Source: CAYFYS01 sp965202905
Lineage (GTDB): Bacteria; Pseudomonadota; Alphaproteobacteria; MPNO01
Assembly: GCA_965202905.1 (NCBI GenBank)
Contig: OZ241868.1
Location: 1-64,000, forward strand
Length of the DNA: 64,000 nt
Reading direction: 5' to 3'
Positions 26,557 through 35,583 of the stretch are shown here, piece by piece. The notes beneath the pieces are model-generated. The model was given only the letters and a program-made list of their open reading frames with translations. It searched no databases and was not told where the DNA came from. Within the stretch, counting starts at the first letter, position 1. Every line of letters begins with the position of its first letter. A program made the position numbers and the translations under genes.

Positions 26557-27339
26557 GTGGATCTTGAACTGGCGGGCAAGGTCGCGGTGATCACCGGCGG
26601 CTCGTCCGGTATCGGCCTGGCGACCGCGCGGCTTTTCCTGGAAGAAGGCGCGAAGGTCGCGATCTGCGGGCGCGATTGGGGCCGGCTCGACGAGGCGGTC
26701 GCCTCGCTCGGCGGGGAGAACGCTCACGGCTTCGTCTGCGACGTGCTCGATGCGGATCGGGTGGCGCGGTTCCGCGATGGCGTGGCCGAGCGCTTCGGCC
26801 GGACCGACATCCTGATCAACAACGCCGGACAGGCGCGGATGAAGCCGTTCGCCGAGACCGGCGATCAGGATTGGCGGGACGAGCTCGACCTCAAGTTCTT
26901 CAGCGTTCTGAACCCGACACGCGCCTTTCTGCCTCTTCTCGAGGCTGCCGCCCCTTCGGCGGTCGTGTGTACCAACGCCCTGCTCGCCCGCCGGCCCGAG
27001 CCCTGCCTCATCGCCACCGGGGCGGCGCGGGCCGGCGTGCTCAACCTCGCCAAGTCGCTCAGCCGGGAGTTCGCGCCGAAGGGGATCCGGGTAAACTCGA
27101 TCCTGGTCGGCCTGGTCGATTCCGGGCAGTGGAAGCGGCGCTACGAGAACGGCGACGGAGGCGGGCTGGGCATGGAAGAGTGGTTTGCCGAACTGGCCGC
27201 CGACCGGGATATCCCGCTGGCCAGGCTCGGCAGAAGCGAGGAGGCCGCCAAGCTGATCGTATTCCTGGCCTCGCCCGCGGCGAGCTATTTGACCGGATCG
27301 GCGATCGAGGTCGCCGGCGGGCAGGGCCGCCATGTCTGA
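26557..27339 (+). CDS. SDR-family protein with substituted catalytic residues
   Basis: 260 aa from GTG 26557. The cofactor motif is intact (TGGSSGIG) and NNAG is present. The usual Tyr-x3-Lys is replaced: the aligned segment reads IATGAARAGVLNLAKS, putting Thr at the Tyr and Arg at the Lys position. This places it in a divergent FabG-like subgroup or makes it a non-classical catalyst. It overlaps the TPP-enzyme gene by 8 bases, so the two are made together. Substrate unknown. Confidence 0.8.
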   Translation: MDLELAGKVAVITGGSSGIGLATARLFLEEGAKVAICGRDWGRLDEAVASLGGENAHGFVCDVLDADRVARFRDGVAERFGRTDILINNAGQARMKPFAETGDQDWRDELDLKFFSVLNPTRAFLPLLEAAAPSAVVCTNALLARRPEPCLIATGAARAGVLNLAKSLSREFAPKGIRVNSILVGLVDSGQWKRRYENGDGGGLGMEEWFAELAADRDIPLARLGRSEEAAKLIVFLASPAASYLTGSAIEVAGGQGRHV

Positions 27340-28987
27340 ACAAATCGTCGCCGGCGAGCTTGTCGCCTCGTTCCTGGAGGCTTGCGGAGTCGAGGCGGCC
27401 TACGGCGTAATCAGCATCCACAACATGCCGATCCTCGATGCGATCGGCAGGCGGAACCGGATCCGGTTCGTGACCGCTCGGGGTGAGGGGGCGGCCGTGA
27501 ACATGGCCGACGCCCACGCCCGGGTCTCGGGCGGGCTTGGGGTCGCGTTCTCCAGCACCGGGACGGCCGCGGGCAATGCCTGCGGGGCGCTGGTTGAGGC
27601 CCAGACCGCCGGCACCGCGCTGCTGCACATCACCGGCCAGATCGAGCGGGAATATCTCGATCAGGACAGGGCCTATATCCACGAGGCGCGGGATCAGCTC
27701 GCCATGCTGCGCGCCGCCTCCAAGGCCGCCTACAGGGTGCTGAGCCCCGAGACTCTGCTCGGCGCCCTGCGCGAGGCCGCGCGCGCCGCGCTCAGCCCGC
27801 CGACGGGGCCGGTGAGCGTCGAGATCCCGATCGACGTGCAGGACTCCATGATCGACCGGCCCGGCGAAATCGCCCCGGCGCCGGCGCTGGCGCCCGAGCC
27901 CGGCGCGGCGAGCCTGGATGCGCTCGCCGATGCGCTGGCGTCCGCCAGGCGCCCGATGCTTTGGCTTGGCGGCGGCGCGCGCGGCGCGGCGGTCGAAGCA
28001 AACGCGCTGGTCGAGCTCGGTTTCGGCTGCGTGACCAGCATCCAGGGCCGCGGCGTGGTCGCCGAGGGGCATTTCCGTTCACTGGGCTCGTTCAATTTCC
28101 AGCCTCCGGTCGAGGAGCTCTACCGGACCTGCGATGCGATGCTCGTCGTCGGCTCGCGGCTGCGCGGCAACGAGACCCTGAAATACCGGCTCGCGCTCCC
28201 CAGCCCGCTCTACCGGATCGACGCCGATGCACGGGCCGACGGACGCTCGTTCGCCAACGCGCTGTTCGTCGCCGGCGATGCCGCGCGCGCGTTGGGCGGG
28301 CTCGCCGGGCGGCTGGCTGGCCGGATGGCGGTCGATCCGGGCTTTGACGCCGATATCGCCGCCGCGCACAAGGCCGCACGGACGGCGATGCGCGAAGCGC
28401 TCGGCCCCTACGAGACGCTGATCGACGCGCTCCAGGACGCGGCGCCCGAGGACCTCGTCTGGGTGCGCGACATCACCCTGTCGAACAGCATGTGGGGCAA
28501 TCGTCTGCCCCGTCTTTCCGGGCCGCGCGACGGGGTCCATGCGCTCGGCGGCGGGATCGGCCAGGGACTGCCCATGGCTATCGGCGCAGCGCTCGCCGCA
28601 GGGCCACGCAAGACGGTCGCCCTGGTCGGCGACGGCGGGTTCGCCGTCACGCTGGGCGAGATCGCGACGCTGGTCCAGGAGCGTGCGCCGGTCGCGCTGA
28701 TCCTTATGAACGACCGCGGCTACGGGGTGATCCGCAACATTCAGGACCGCCAGTTCGGCGGCCGGCGCTATTTCGCCGACGTCAGCCTGCCCGACCTGGA
28801 GAAGCTGTCCGAAGGGCTCGGCCTGCCCTTCCGCCGGGTCGGCGACCAGGCCGCCGTCCGCCCGGCGCTGGACTGGGCGATCGCCGAAAACGGGCCGGCG
28901 ATGATCGAGATCGATATGACCGCGCTGGGACCGTTCGCCCGGCCTTTCGCGGGTCCGCCAGTGCGCGAGGCCGACGCGAAGCCATGA
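27332..28987 (+). CDS. Thiamine diphosphate-dependent enzyme (acetolactate synthase/decarboxylase-like)
   Basis: 551 aa. N-terminal PYR domain with the activating Glu in ARGEGAAVNMADAHARVSG, a central TPP_enzyme_M domain, and a C-terminal PP domain with VALVGDGGFAVTLGEI and LMNDRGYGVI (GDG...N metal-diphosphate motif). Members catalyse decarboxylation or carboligation of 2-oxo acids. The neighbouring aspartate dehydrogenase and SDR suggest processing of an amino or oxo acid derived from the ring substrate (inference). No FAD-binding requirement can be judged by eye. Confidence 0.87.
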   Translation: MSEQIVAGELVASFLEACGVEAAYGVISIHNMPILDAIGRRNRIRFVTARGEGAAVNMADAHARVSGGLGVAFSSTGTAAGNACGALVEAQTAGTALLHITGQIEREYLDQDRAYIHEARDQLAMLRAASKAAYRVLSPETLLGALREAARAALSPPTGPVSVEIPIDVQDSMIDRPGEIAPAPALAPEPGAASLDALADALASARRPMLWLGGGARGAAVEANALVELGFGCVTSIQGRGVVAEGHFRSLGSFNFQPPVEELYRTCDAMLVVGSRLRGNETLKYRLALPSPLYRIDADARADGRSFANALFVAGDAARALGGLAGRLAGRMAVDPGFDADIAAAHKAARTAMREALGPYETLIDALQDAAPEDLVWVRDITLSNSMWGNRLPRLSGPRDGVHALGGGIGQGLPMAIGAALAAGPRKTVALVGDGGFAVTLGEIATLVQERAPVALILMNDRGYGVIRNIQDRQFGGRRYFADVSLPDLEKLSEGLGLPFRRVGDQAAVRPALDWAIAENGPAMIEIDMTALGPFARPFAGPPVREADAKP

Positions 28988-28991
28988 TCCG

Positions 28992-29789
28992 ATGCTGAAC
29001 GTCGCCCTTATCGGCTTCGGCGCGATTGCCCGGGAGGTGATCGAGCGTATCGGCGCGGACGCGCCGGCGAAGATCGTCGGCGTGATCGTCCGGTCCGGCC
29101 GGGCCGACGCCGCCCGCGCGGTGCTGCCTGCCGGCTTGCAAGTCGCCGAGTCGCTGGACGGTCTGTCCACGACTCCCGATTTGATTGCCGAATGCGCCGG
29201 GCATGGCGCGGTCGCCGAATACGGCGAGGCGGCGCTGCGACGCGGCATCGATTTCCTGGCGATCTCGATCGGCGCGCTGGCCGACCGGGCTCTTGGCGCG
29301 CGGCTCGAACGGGCGGCCGAGCGAGGCGGCGCCAAGCTCATTTTGCCGGCCGGCGCCGTCGCCGGGGCCGACGCGCTGACCGCCGCGCGCGTCGGCGGGC
29401 TGGAGCGGGTGACCTACACCTCGCGCAAGCCGCCGCGCGCCTGGAAAGCTACTCCCGCTGAAGAGTCGCACGACCTCGACGCTCTCGACGCCGAGACGGT
29501 GCTGTTTGCCGGCCCGGCCGACGAGGCGGCGAGACTCTACCCGCAGAACGCCAACGTGGCCGCGACCGTCGCGCTGGCCGGCGCGGGTTTCGATGCCACG
29601 TCGGTTCGGCTGGTCGCCGATCCGGCGGCCGGCGGCAACATCCATCAGCTCCGCGCCGAAGGGGCGTTCGGCGCCTTCGACATCGAGGTTCGCGGCCGGC
29701 CGCTGCCCGATAACCCCAAGACCTCGACGCTCGCCGCCCATTCCGTGGTGGCCGAGATCCGCCGCCGTGCGGCCGCGTTGGAGATTTAG
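28992..29789 (+). CDS. Aspartate dehydrogenase (NadX-like)
   Basis: 265 aa, starting 4 bp after the TPP enzyme. Rossmann motif VALIGFGAIAREV, conserved SIGALAD, LPAGAVAGADAL, YTSRKPPRAW, NANVAATVALAGAGFD and GGNIHQL segments typical of the NadX/L-aspartate dehydrogenase family. The enzyme interconverts aspartate and oxaloacetate (or iminoaspartate for NAD synthesis). In this operon a catabolic or amination role seems likelier than NAD biosynthesis because nadA/nadC are not adjacent. Confidence 0.88.
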   Translation: MLNVALIGFGAIAREVIERIGADAPAKIVGVIVRSGRADAARAVLPAGLQVAESLDGLSTTPDLIAECAGHGAVAEYGEAALRRGIDFLAISIGALADRALGARLERAAERGGAKLILPAGAVAGADALTAARVGGLERVTYTSRKPPRAWKATPAEESHDLDALDAETVLFAGPADEAARLYPQNANVAATVALAGAGFDATSVRLVADPAAGGNIHQLRAEGAFGAFDIEVRGRPLPDNPKTSTLAAHSVVAEIRRRAAALEI

Positions 29790-29794
29790 CCCCG

Positions 29795-30717
29795 ATGATC
29801 GTCGACTGGCATACCCACGCCTACCCGACCGAGGACCAGGCGAATCCGTTCTGGCAGGGCCGCTGTCCGCTGACCGTCGAGAACGTGCTGGCGCGCCGGC
29901 ATCGACGTGACCGTGATCAGCAACTCCTATCACGATCTCGCCCGGATGGAGCCGGACGAGCAGCTTACGAACGTCCGGCGGATGAACGAGTTCCTGGCCG
30001 GCCAGCGTGACCGGCACCCCGACAGGCTGGTCGCGTTCGCGACCGGCGTTCCTTGCGGCGATGACGCGTTCCTGAAGGAAACCGAGCGCGTGATCAAAGC
30101 GCTCGACCTGCGCGGCGTGATCACGATGTCGAGCCTCAAGGGCGCCTACCCGGACGACGACGAGGCGAAGCCGTTTTTCGGGCTCATCGAAATGCTCGAC
30201 GTGCCGGTGATGATCCATTCCCCGGCCGTCGCCTTCGGTGAGGAACGGCCGCGCGAGTACCGGCTGGCCTCCAGTACCGGCCGGCCGGCCGGCGGACAAC
30301 TGCCTGGCCATCGCCCGCCTCCTGGTCCGCGGCATCTTCGAAGAGCTCCCGGACTCGAAGTTCGTCGGATCGCATCTCGGCGGCGGCATCTGCGAGGTGA
30401 TCGGCCGGATGGAATACGCCTACGAGTTGCAGGAGGAGGCGTATTTCCTGGGTTCTCACGAGCCGATGCTGATCCGGCGCCCACCGCTGCACTATTTGAA
30501 GAAGATATATCTCGACTGCGTATGCTATCATGCGCCCGCGGCGCGTTGCGCGATCGAGACCGTAGGCGCGGACCGAATCCTGTTCGGCACGGATTCGCCG
30601 CCGCTCTACCCGCTGAAGGAGCGCGGCCTGGAGATGGTTCGGGGTCTCGGCCTCGATGCCGGCGACGAGGAGAAGATCCTGAGCGGCAACGCGAAGCGTT
30701 TATTGAAACTCGATTGA
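29795..30717 (+). pseudogene. Amidohydrolase (amidohydrolase-2/ACMSD-like) broken by two frameshifts
   Basis: Three frames together give one amidohydrolase: frame a from 29795 (MIVDWHTHAYPTEDQ, metal-binding HTH), frame b from about 29895 (GIDVTVISNSYHDLARM...HSPAVAFGEE) and frame c from about 30286 (DNCLAIARLLVRGIFEELPD...FGTDSPPLYPLKERG). The first break is a 2-nt loss in a GCGCGC run near 29891-29897; the second is a 4-nt gain in a (CCGG)4 run at 30277-30292. Both look like repeat slippage. Either the gene is a young pseudogene or the assembly has indels. Intact, it would hydrolyse or decarboxylate an intermediate of the operon pathway. Confidence 0.85.
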
Positions 30718-30742
30718 ACGGTCAACGAGGGAGGGAGCGACG

Positions 30743-31369
30743 ATGAACGATGCGGCAACTGTCCAGGGCGAGGTGCTCGCGGACACGGTGATCGATCCGC
30801 GCGGCTACCACGCCCGCGAGGTCAAGGCCGGAGAGGTCTACCGGATCGTCGATATCGAGGGTGAGCAGGTTGCCGATTTCCTGTGCTTCAACCTCGCCCG
30901 GCTGGAGGAGAAACTCTCGCCGCAGAACACGCTGCTGCTGAACGGCTCGATCTTCCCGGGCATCGGCTACGCCCTGTTCTCCGACGAGGCGGGCAAGCTG
31001 ATGACCATCACCGCCGATACCTGCGGCACCCACGACATGATCGCCGGCGCCTGCTCGCGGTTCACCAACGAATACCGCTACAACGTCCCGGACCTGCCCA
31101 ACTGTCGCGACAACTTCGCCGCGGCGCTGGAGCCGTGGGGGATTGCCTGGAAGCAGATCCCCTACAACATGAACGTGTTCATGAATTGCCCGATCGAACC
31201 CGACGGCGGCTACTCGATCGACCTGCCGAAATCCAGGGCCGGCGACTATATCGACTTCACCGCGGATATGGACGTCCTGGTCGCCATGTCGAACTGCCCG
31301 CAGGAGCGCAACAAGTGCAACAACTTCCGGGTCAAGCCGATGCGGGTGATTCATTACCGCCCGGGCTGA
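30743..31369 (+). CDS. DUF1989 / urea carboxylase-associated family protein
   Basis: 208 aa with GGGAGGGAG at 30728-30736 as ribosome-binding site. Family landmarks: VKAGEVYRIVDIEGEQVADFL near the N-terminus (the DUF1989 core motif), CGTHDMIAGACS with the His/Asp metal site, CRDNFAAALEPWGI and NMNVFMNCPIEPDGG. The family is found beside urea carboxylase and amide or amino-acid degradation genes; its chemistry is not firmly known. It ends the 22.3-31.4 kb operon. Confidence 0.85.
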   Translation: MNDAATVQGEVLADTVIDPRGYHAREVKAGEVYRIVDIEGEQVADFLCFNLARLEEKLSPQNTLLLNGSIFPGIGYALFSDEAGKLMTITADTCGTHDMIAGACSRFTNEYRYNVPDLPNCRDNFAAALEPWGIAWKQIPYNMNVFMNCPIEPDGGYSIDLPKSRAGDYIDFTADMDVLVAMSNCPQERNKCNNFRVKPMRVIHYRPG

Positions 31370-31404
31370 GGCACGGGCGCGGGACGATGCGGACCGTATC
31401 GGGT

Positions 31405-32547
31405 CTATCGTTGGGCGAGGTTGCTGATCTGGCCGGTGTCGTCGAGCCGGTTGGCGCCGCACTCGATATCGGGCTTCAGACGCTCCCACTCGTCGATATA
31501 GGTCCGCGTGTGGCCGCGGAAATGTGGGATCACATAGCGAGCGAACATCTCCAGCGAGCGGCGCAGGCGCGGCGTGTCGGTCCATTCGTGGGTGGTCAGC
31601 ATCAGCCCGCCGAACCCGCCGGTCTCGGCCTGCTTTCGCTCGATCCAGGCGATCGCGTCGTCGGGCGTGCCGACGATCCAGTCGCGCCGGTCGATGCAGG
31701 ATTCTACGGTGAACTCGCGCACCGGCTGGCCGGGGCGGGCCTCGTAGGCGAATTTCAGCCCGATCGAGGAGAAGTACTCGGCGTCGCGCAGGATGCCGGC
31801 GCCGACATCAGCGATCGCCTCCTCGCGGCTCTCGGCCAGGTAGACACAGGTCGCGATCCGCCAGTCATCGCGCGAGACGGTCCTGTCCATGCCGGCGGCC
31901 ACGCCCTCCAGCCGGTCCCAACGCTCGGCCAGCGTGCCGTAACTGCCGAGGTTCTTGCCGGTCGGCATCAACAGGCCCGCGCCATGCCTGGCGATCAGCG
32001 CGAAGCTGTCGTCGCTGCCCGATGAGGCCACGGTGACCGGCAGTCGCGGCCGCTGATAGGAGCGAAGCTGCAGGCGCATATCCTCGAACGACCAGAAGTC
32101 GCCGCGATGGCTGATCGGGTCGGGCGAGTCCAGCAGCCCGACGATTATGTCGAGCGCTTCGGACATCATCGCGTAGAGCTTGGAGTCGGGCAGCTTGAAG
32201 AGCTTCTTGTCGGTGATAAGATTGCTGGGCCCGATGCCCAGGATCGCGCGGCCCTTGGTCAGATGGTCGAGGAAGGCGATACGCTCGGCGACGTGGAAGG
32301 GGTGGTGGAAGGGCAGGCTCACCACCGAGGTGCCGAGCCGGATGCGGTGGGCGTGGGCCGCGGCCATCGCCAGGGCCATCTCGGGCGCCGGCATGGTCTC
32401 CCAGCCGCCCGAATGGTGCTCGCCGATGAAGAACTCGTCGTAGTCCAGCTCGTCCGCCAAGTGGATGAAGGAGATGTCGCGCTGGAACGCCAGCGCCGGG
32501 TTCTCCGAAGGGTGATGCACCGGCATCATGAAAAACGAGAATTTCAC
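31405..32547 (-). CDS. LLM-class flavin-dependent oxidoreductase
   Basis: 380 aa bacterial luciferase-like monooxygenase. Typical text: MKFSFFMMPVHHPSENPALA, EFFIGEHHSGGW, GTSVVSLPFHHPFHVAERIA, RAILGIGPSN, and a C-terminal VGTPDDAIAWIERKQ. These two-component enzymes use reduced FMN from a separate reductase to oxygenate an organic substrate. It is convergent with the DUF1989 gene. It is probably part of the same catabolic region, substrate unknown. Confidence 0.87.
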   Translation of the reverse strand: MKFSFFMMPVHHPSENPALAFQRDISFIHLADELDYDEFFIGEHHSGGWETMPAPEMALAMAAAHAHRIRLGTSVVSLPFHHPFHVAERIAFLDHLTKGRAILGIGPSNLITDKKLFKLPDSKLYAMMSEALDIIVGLLDSPDPISHRGDFWSFEDMRLQLRSYQRPRLPVTVASSGSDDSFALIARHGAGLLMPTGKNLGSYGTLAERWDRLEGVAAGMDRTVSRDDWRIATCVYLAESREEAIADVGAGILRDAEYFSSIGLKFAYEARPGQPVREFTVESCIDRRDWIVGTPDDAIAWIERKQAETGGFGGLMLTTHEWTDTPRLRRSLEMFARYVIPHFRGHTRTYIDEWERLKPDIECGANRLDDTGQISNLAQR

Positions 32548-32677
32548 GACCTGTCCCTGTCCGGGTTTGTGACTGCCGCCGGGCGCAGTCTACCGGCCGT
32601 CTTCTGTCGCCGCCAGATCCGCCGCCCGCCAGCCGGCCGCCGACGCGGCCGCGATTCAGGCCGGCGAGCCTCCAGTT

Positions 32678-33823
32678 TCAGTGCCACAGGCGGTCCGAGG
32701 CGATGGCCGCGCCCTCGACCATCGCCTCCAGCTTGAGATAGGAAACCTCGGGGTCGAGCTTGCCGTAGCCGGCGAAGGTGGCGAACCCGCAATCGGCGCC
32801 GGCGATCACCCGTTCGCGCCCGACGATCCCGGCGAACCGACAGATCCGCTGGGCGATGAGCCGCGGGTGCTCGACGAAGTTGTCGTGGTGTCCAGCAGGC
32901 CGGGGATCAGCACCTCGTCCTCCGGCAGGTCGGCCTCGCGCCAGACCTCCCACTCGTGTTCGTGGCGCGGGTTCGCGGCCTCGAAGGCGATCGCCATCGG
33001 CTTCGCCTTGAGCACGATCGCCAGCACCTTCTCCAGCGCGATGTCGTGGGTGTGCGGCCCCTCGTAATTGCCCCAGCACAGATGCATGCGCACTTGCCCG
33101 GCCGGGCTGTCGGCGAGCGCGTGGTTCAGCACCTCGACCCCGATCTCGGCGCGCTCGATGAATTCTTTTTTGTCGATGTCCGGGAAGCCGGTGTGGCGGG
33201 CCATCGCGAGGTCGGGGCAGTCGACCTGGAACAGGAACCCGGCCGCGGCGATCGCCTCGTACTCCTCCTTCATCGCCTCGGCGAGCGCTGCCGCATAATC
33301 CCGATGGCTCGGGTAGTGCTCGTTGGGCTGGAAGGCGGCGATCACCCCGGGCGAGGCGGCATCGAGAAAGCCCTCGGTCACCTCCGTGACGGCCAGCGCT
33401 GCGGTGAAGTTCGCAATATCCGCTTCGAGCGGGCCGCGGTCCTTGACCGCGATCGGGCCGACGCAGGCCCGCTGCTTGAAGGGCTGCGGGCCGGTCCGCC
33501 GGTTGAGCTTTTCGGGCAGCGCCGGGAAGTCGCCGAGATCAAGCGGGATCTTGCGCGGAGTCTCGTGGCCGAACCCGTCGAGCCGGTCCTGAGATGTAGC
33601 TCGAATAGCCGATTTTGCCGAGCTCGCCGTCGCTGACCACATCGATGCCGATCACGGCCTGGCGGTCGACGACCGCCCGGACGGACTCGGCGAGCGCACT
33701 GTCGAAATCCGCCCTTTCGTAATCCTCCCCGCGGTCGCGCCTGAACAGGAATTCGACCAGCGGGTCGGGGCGAGGCAGGCTGCCGACATGGGTGGTGAGG
33801 ATCCGGTCTTCGCTGATTTTCAT
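32678..33823 (-). pseudogene. MetE-like (cobalamin-independent methionine synthase family) gene with two frameshifts
   Basis: Starting at ATG 33823 (MKISEDRILTTHVGSLPRPD) the frame breaks near 33588 by one extra base (SSYIS then DRLDGFGHETPRKI in another frame), and again near 32887 by one missing C (GLLDT then HDNFVEHPRLIAQRICR). The three pieces form one continuous MetE C-domain-like protein of about 380 residues, with zinc ligands visible as H-x-C in MHLCWGNYEG and a later Cys in GADCGFATF. The family transfers methyl or alkyl groups to thiols. The two indels compensate and fall in short homopolymers, so sequencing error is as likely as decay. Confidence 0.85.
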
Positions 33824-34085
33824 CGTTCCGCCTTCCCTGGCGGCCGAGCCTGACCGGATTTGGACGGTTTGCAACACATCCTGAATCTCGTCAGATCTCG
33901 CGCCGGGCCGATTTCCGCGGCGATGCCGGCCGCATCCGGATACCGGACGACCGCCGCGGCGGGGTTCGTCCCTTCTCCCCAAGCATCGCATCTCCCCAAG
34001 GAGGCGCCAAAGCGCTATTTTGCGCATCGCACGCGGCCGGGCGAGCCGCTGTCAAGGACCGATGCCGCTGAGGAGGCGGGGCTGA

Positions 34086-35573
34086 ATGAGTGATTCCGAG
34101 TTCGATGTCGTCATCGTGGGCGCCGGCAACGCGGCGCTGTGCGCGGCGCTGGCGGCGGAGGAAAACGGCGCCAAAGTGCTGGTGCTGGAGCGCGCGACCG
34201 AGGACGAGTCCGGCGGCAACTCGCGGTTCACCGCCGGCGCGATGCGGGTGGTCTATGACGGGGTCGACGATCTCAAGGCGCTGATGCCCGATCTCACCAA
34301 CGAGGAGATCGCGCTGACCGATTTCGGCGCCTACACCCAGGACCATTTCTACGACGACATGGCCCGCGTCACCCAATACCGCGCCGATCCCGACATGGTG
34401 GAGCTCCTGGTCACGAAAAGCCGCCAGACGCTGCTCTGGATGCGCGAGAAAGGAGTGCGCTTCGCGCCGATCTGGGGGCGCCAGGCCTTCAAGATCGGCG
34501 GCAGGTTCAAGTTCTGGGGCGGGCTGACGGTCGAGGCGTGGGGCGGCGGGCCCGGTCTGGTCGATGCGTTGCACGACAGCGCCAGGAAGCGGGGCATCGA
34601 GATCCGCTACAACAGCCGCGCGCTCGACCTGGTGTTCGACGGCATCACGGTAAGCGGCGTCCGGGTCAAGCGCGCCGGCAGGATCGAGAAGGTCGCGGCG
34701 CGGGCCGTCGTGCTCGCCGCCGGCGGTTTCCAGGGCAACTACGAATGGCGCACGCGGTATCTCGGTCCCGGCTGGGAACTCGCCAAGGTGCGCGGCACAC
34801 GGTTCAACACCGGCGACGGCATCCGCATGGCGCTCGACATCGGCGCGATGCCCTACGGCAACTGGTCGGGCTGCCACGCCGTCGGCTGGGAGCGCAACGC
34901 GCCGGAGTTCGGCGATCTGGCCGTCGGCGACCAGTTCCAGAAGCACAGCTATCCCTTCGCCATCATGGTGAATGCGAACGGCAAGCGCTTCGTCGACGAG
35001 GGCGCGGACTTTCGCAACTACACTTACGCCAAGTACGGCCGGGTCATCCTCGAGCAGCCGGGACAGTTCGCCTGGCAGATCTTCGATGCCAAGGTCGCCC
35101 ACCTGAAGCGCGACGAGTACAACATCCGCCGGATAACCAAGGCCTCGGCCGATACGCTGGAAGCGCTCGCCCCGCAGCTCGACGGCGTCGACCCGGACGC
35201 GTTCCTTGCCACCGTCGCGGCGTATAACCGCGCTGTCCGCACCGACATCCCGTTCGATCCCAACGTCAAGGACGGCCGCTGCACCGAGGGTCTGGAGATC
35301 CCGAAATCCAACTGGGCCAACGTGCTCGACACCCCGCCGTTCGAGGCCTACGCGGTGACCTGCGGGATCACCTTTACCTTCGGCGGCCTGCGCATCAACA
35401 CCGAAGGCCAGGTGCTCGACACCGAGGAAGAGCCGATCCCAGGCCTCTATGCCGCCGGAGAGCTGGTGGGCGGCATCTTCTACTTCAACTATCCCGGCGG
35501 CAGCGGGCTCACCTCGGGCTCGGTGTTCGGCAAGATCGCCGGCGCGTCCGCCGCGTCCGCGGCGCGCGCCTGA
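34086..35573 (+). CDS. FAD-dependent tricarballylate dehydrogenase-like (TcuA) protein
   Basis: 495 aa flavoprotein of the fumarate reductase/succinate dehydrogenase type. FAD motif DVVIVGAGNAALCAALAAEE, ESGGNSRFTAGAMR, VVLAAGGFQGN, and the C-terminal GLYAAGELVGGIFYFNYPGG. These match TcuA, which oxidises tricarballylate to cis-aconitate, but homologues act on other carboxylates and the TcuB/TcuC partners are absent here. It starts a plus-strand operon with a 2-hydroxyacid dehydrogenase and a PrpD-family gene, suggesting carboxylic acid catabolism. Confidence 0.82.
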   Translation: MSDSEFDVVIVGAGNAALCAALAAEENGAKVLVLERATEDESGGNSRFTAGAMRVVYDGVDDLKALMPDLTNEEIALTDFGAYTQDHFYDDMARVTQYRADPDMVELLVTKSRQTLLWMREKGVRFAPIWGRQAFKIGGRFKFWGGLTVEAWGGGPGLVDALHDSARKRGIEIRYNSRALDLVFDGITVSGVRVKRAGRIEKVAARAVVLAAGGFQGNYEWRTRYLGPGWELAKVRGTRFNTGDGIRMALDIGAMPYGNWSGCHAVGWERNAPEFGDLAVGDQFQKHSYPFAIMVNANGKRFVDEGADFRNYTYAKYGRVILEQPGQFAWQIFDAKVAHLKRDEYNIRRITKASADTLEALAPQLDGVDPDAFLATVAAYNRAVRTDIPFDPNVKDGRCTEGLEIPKSNWANVLDTPPFEAYAVTCGITFTFGGLRINTEGQVLDTEEEPIPGLYAAGELVGGIFYFNYPGGSGLTSGSVFGKIAGASAASAARA

Positions 35574-35583
35574 GGAGCCGGCC

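Noticed and set aside
30883..32025. Plus-strand 380-codon frame overlapping the DUF1989 and LLM genes
   Set aside because: It crosses two well-supported genes on different strands and has no protein-family features.
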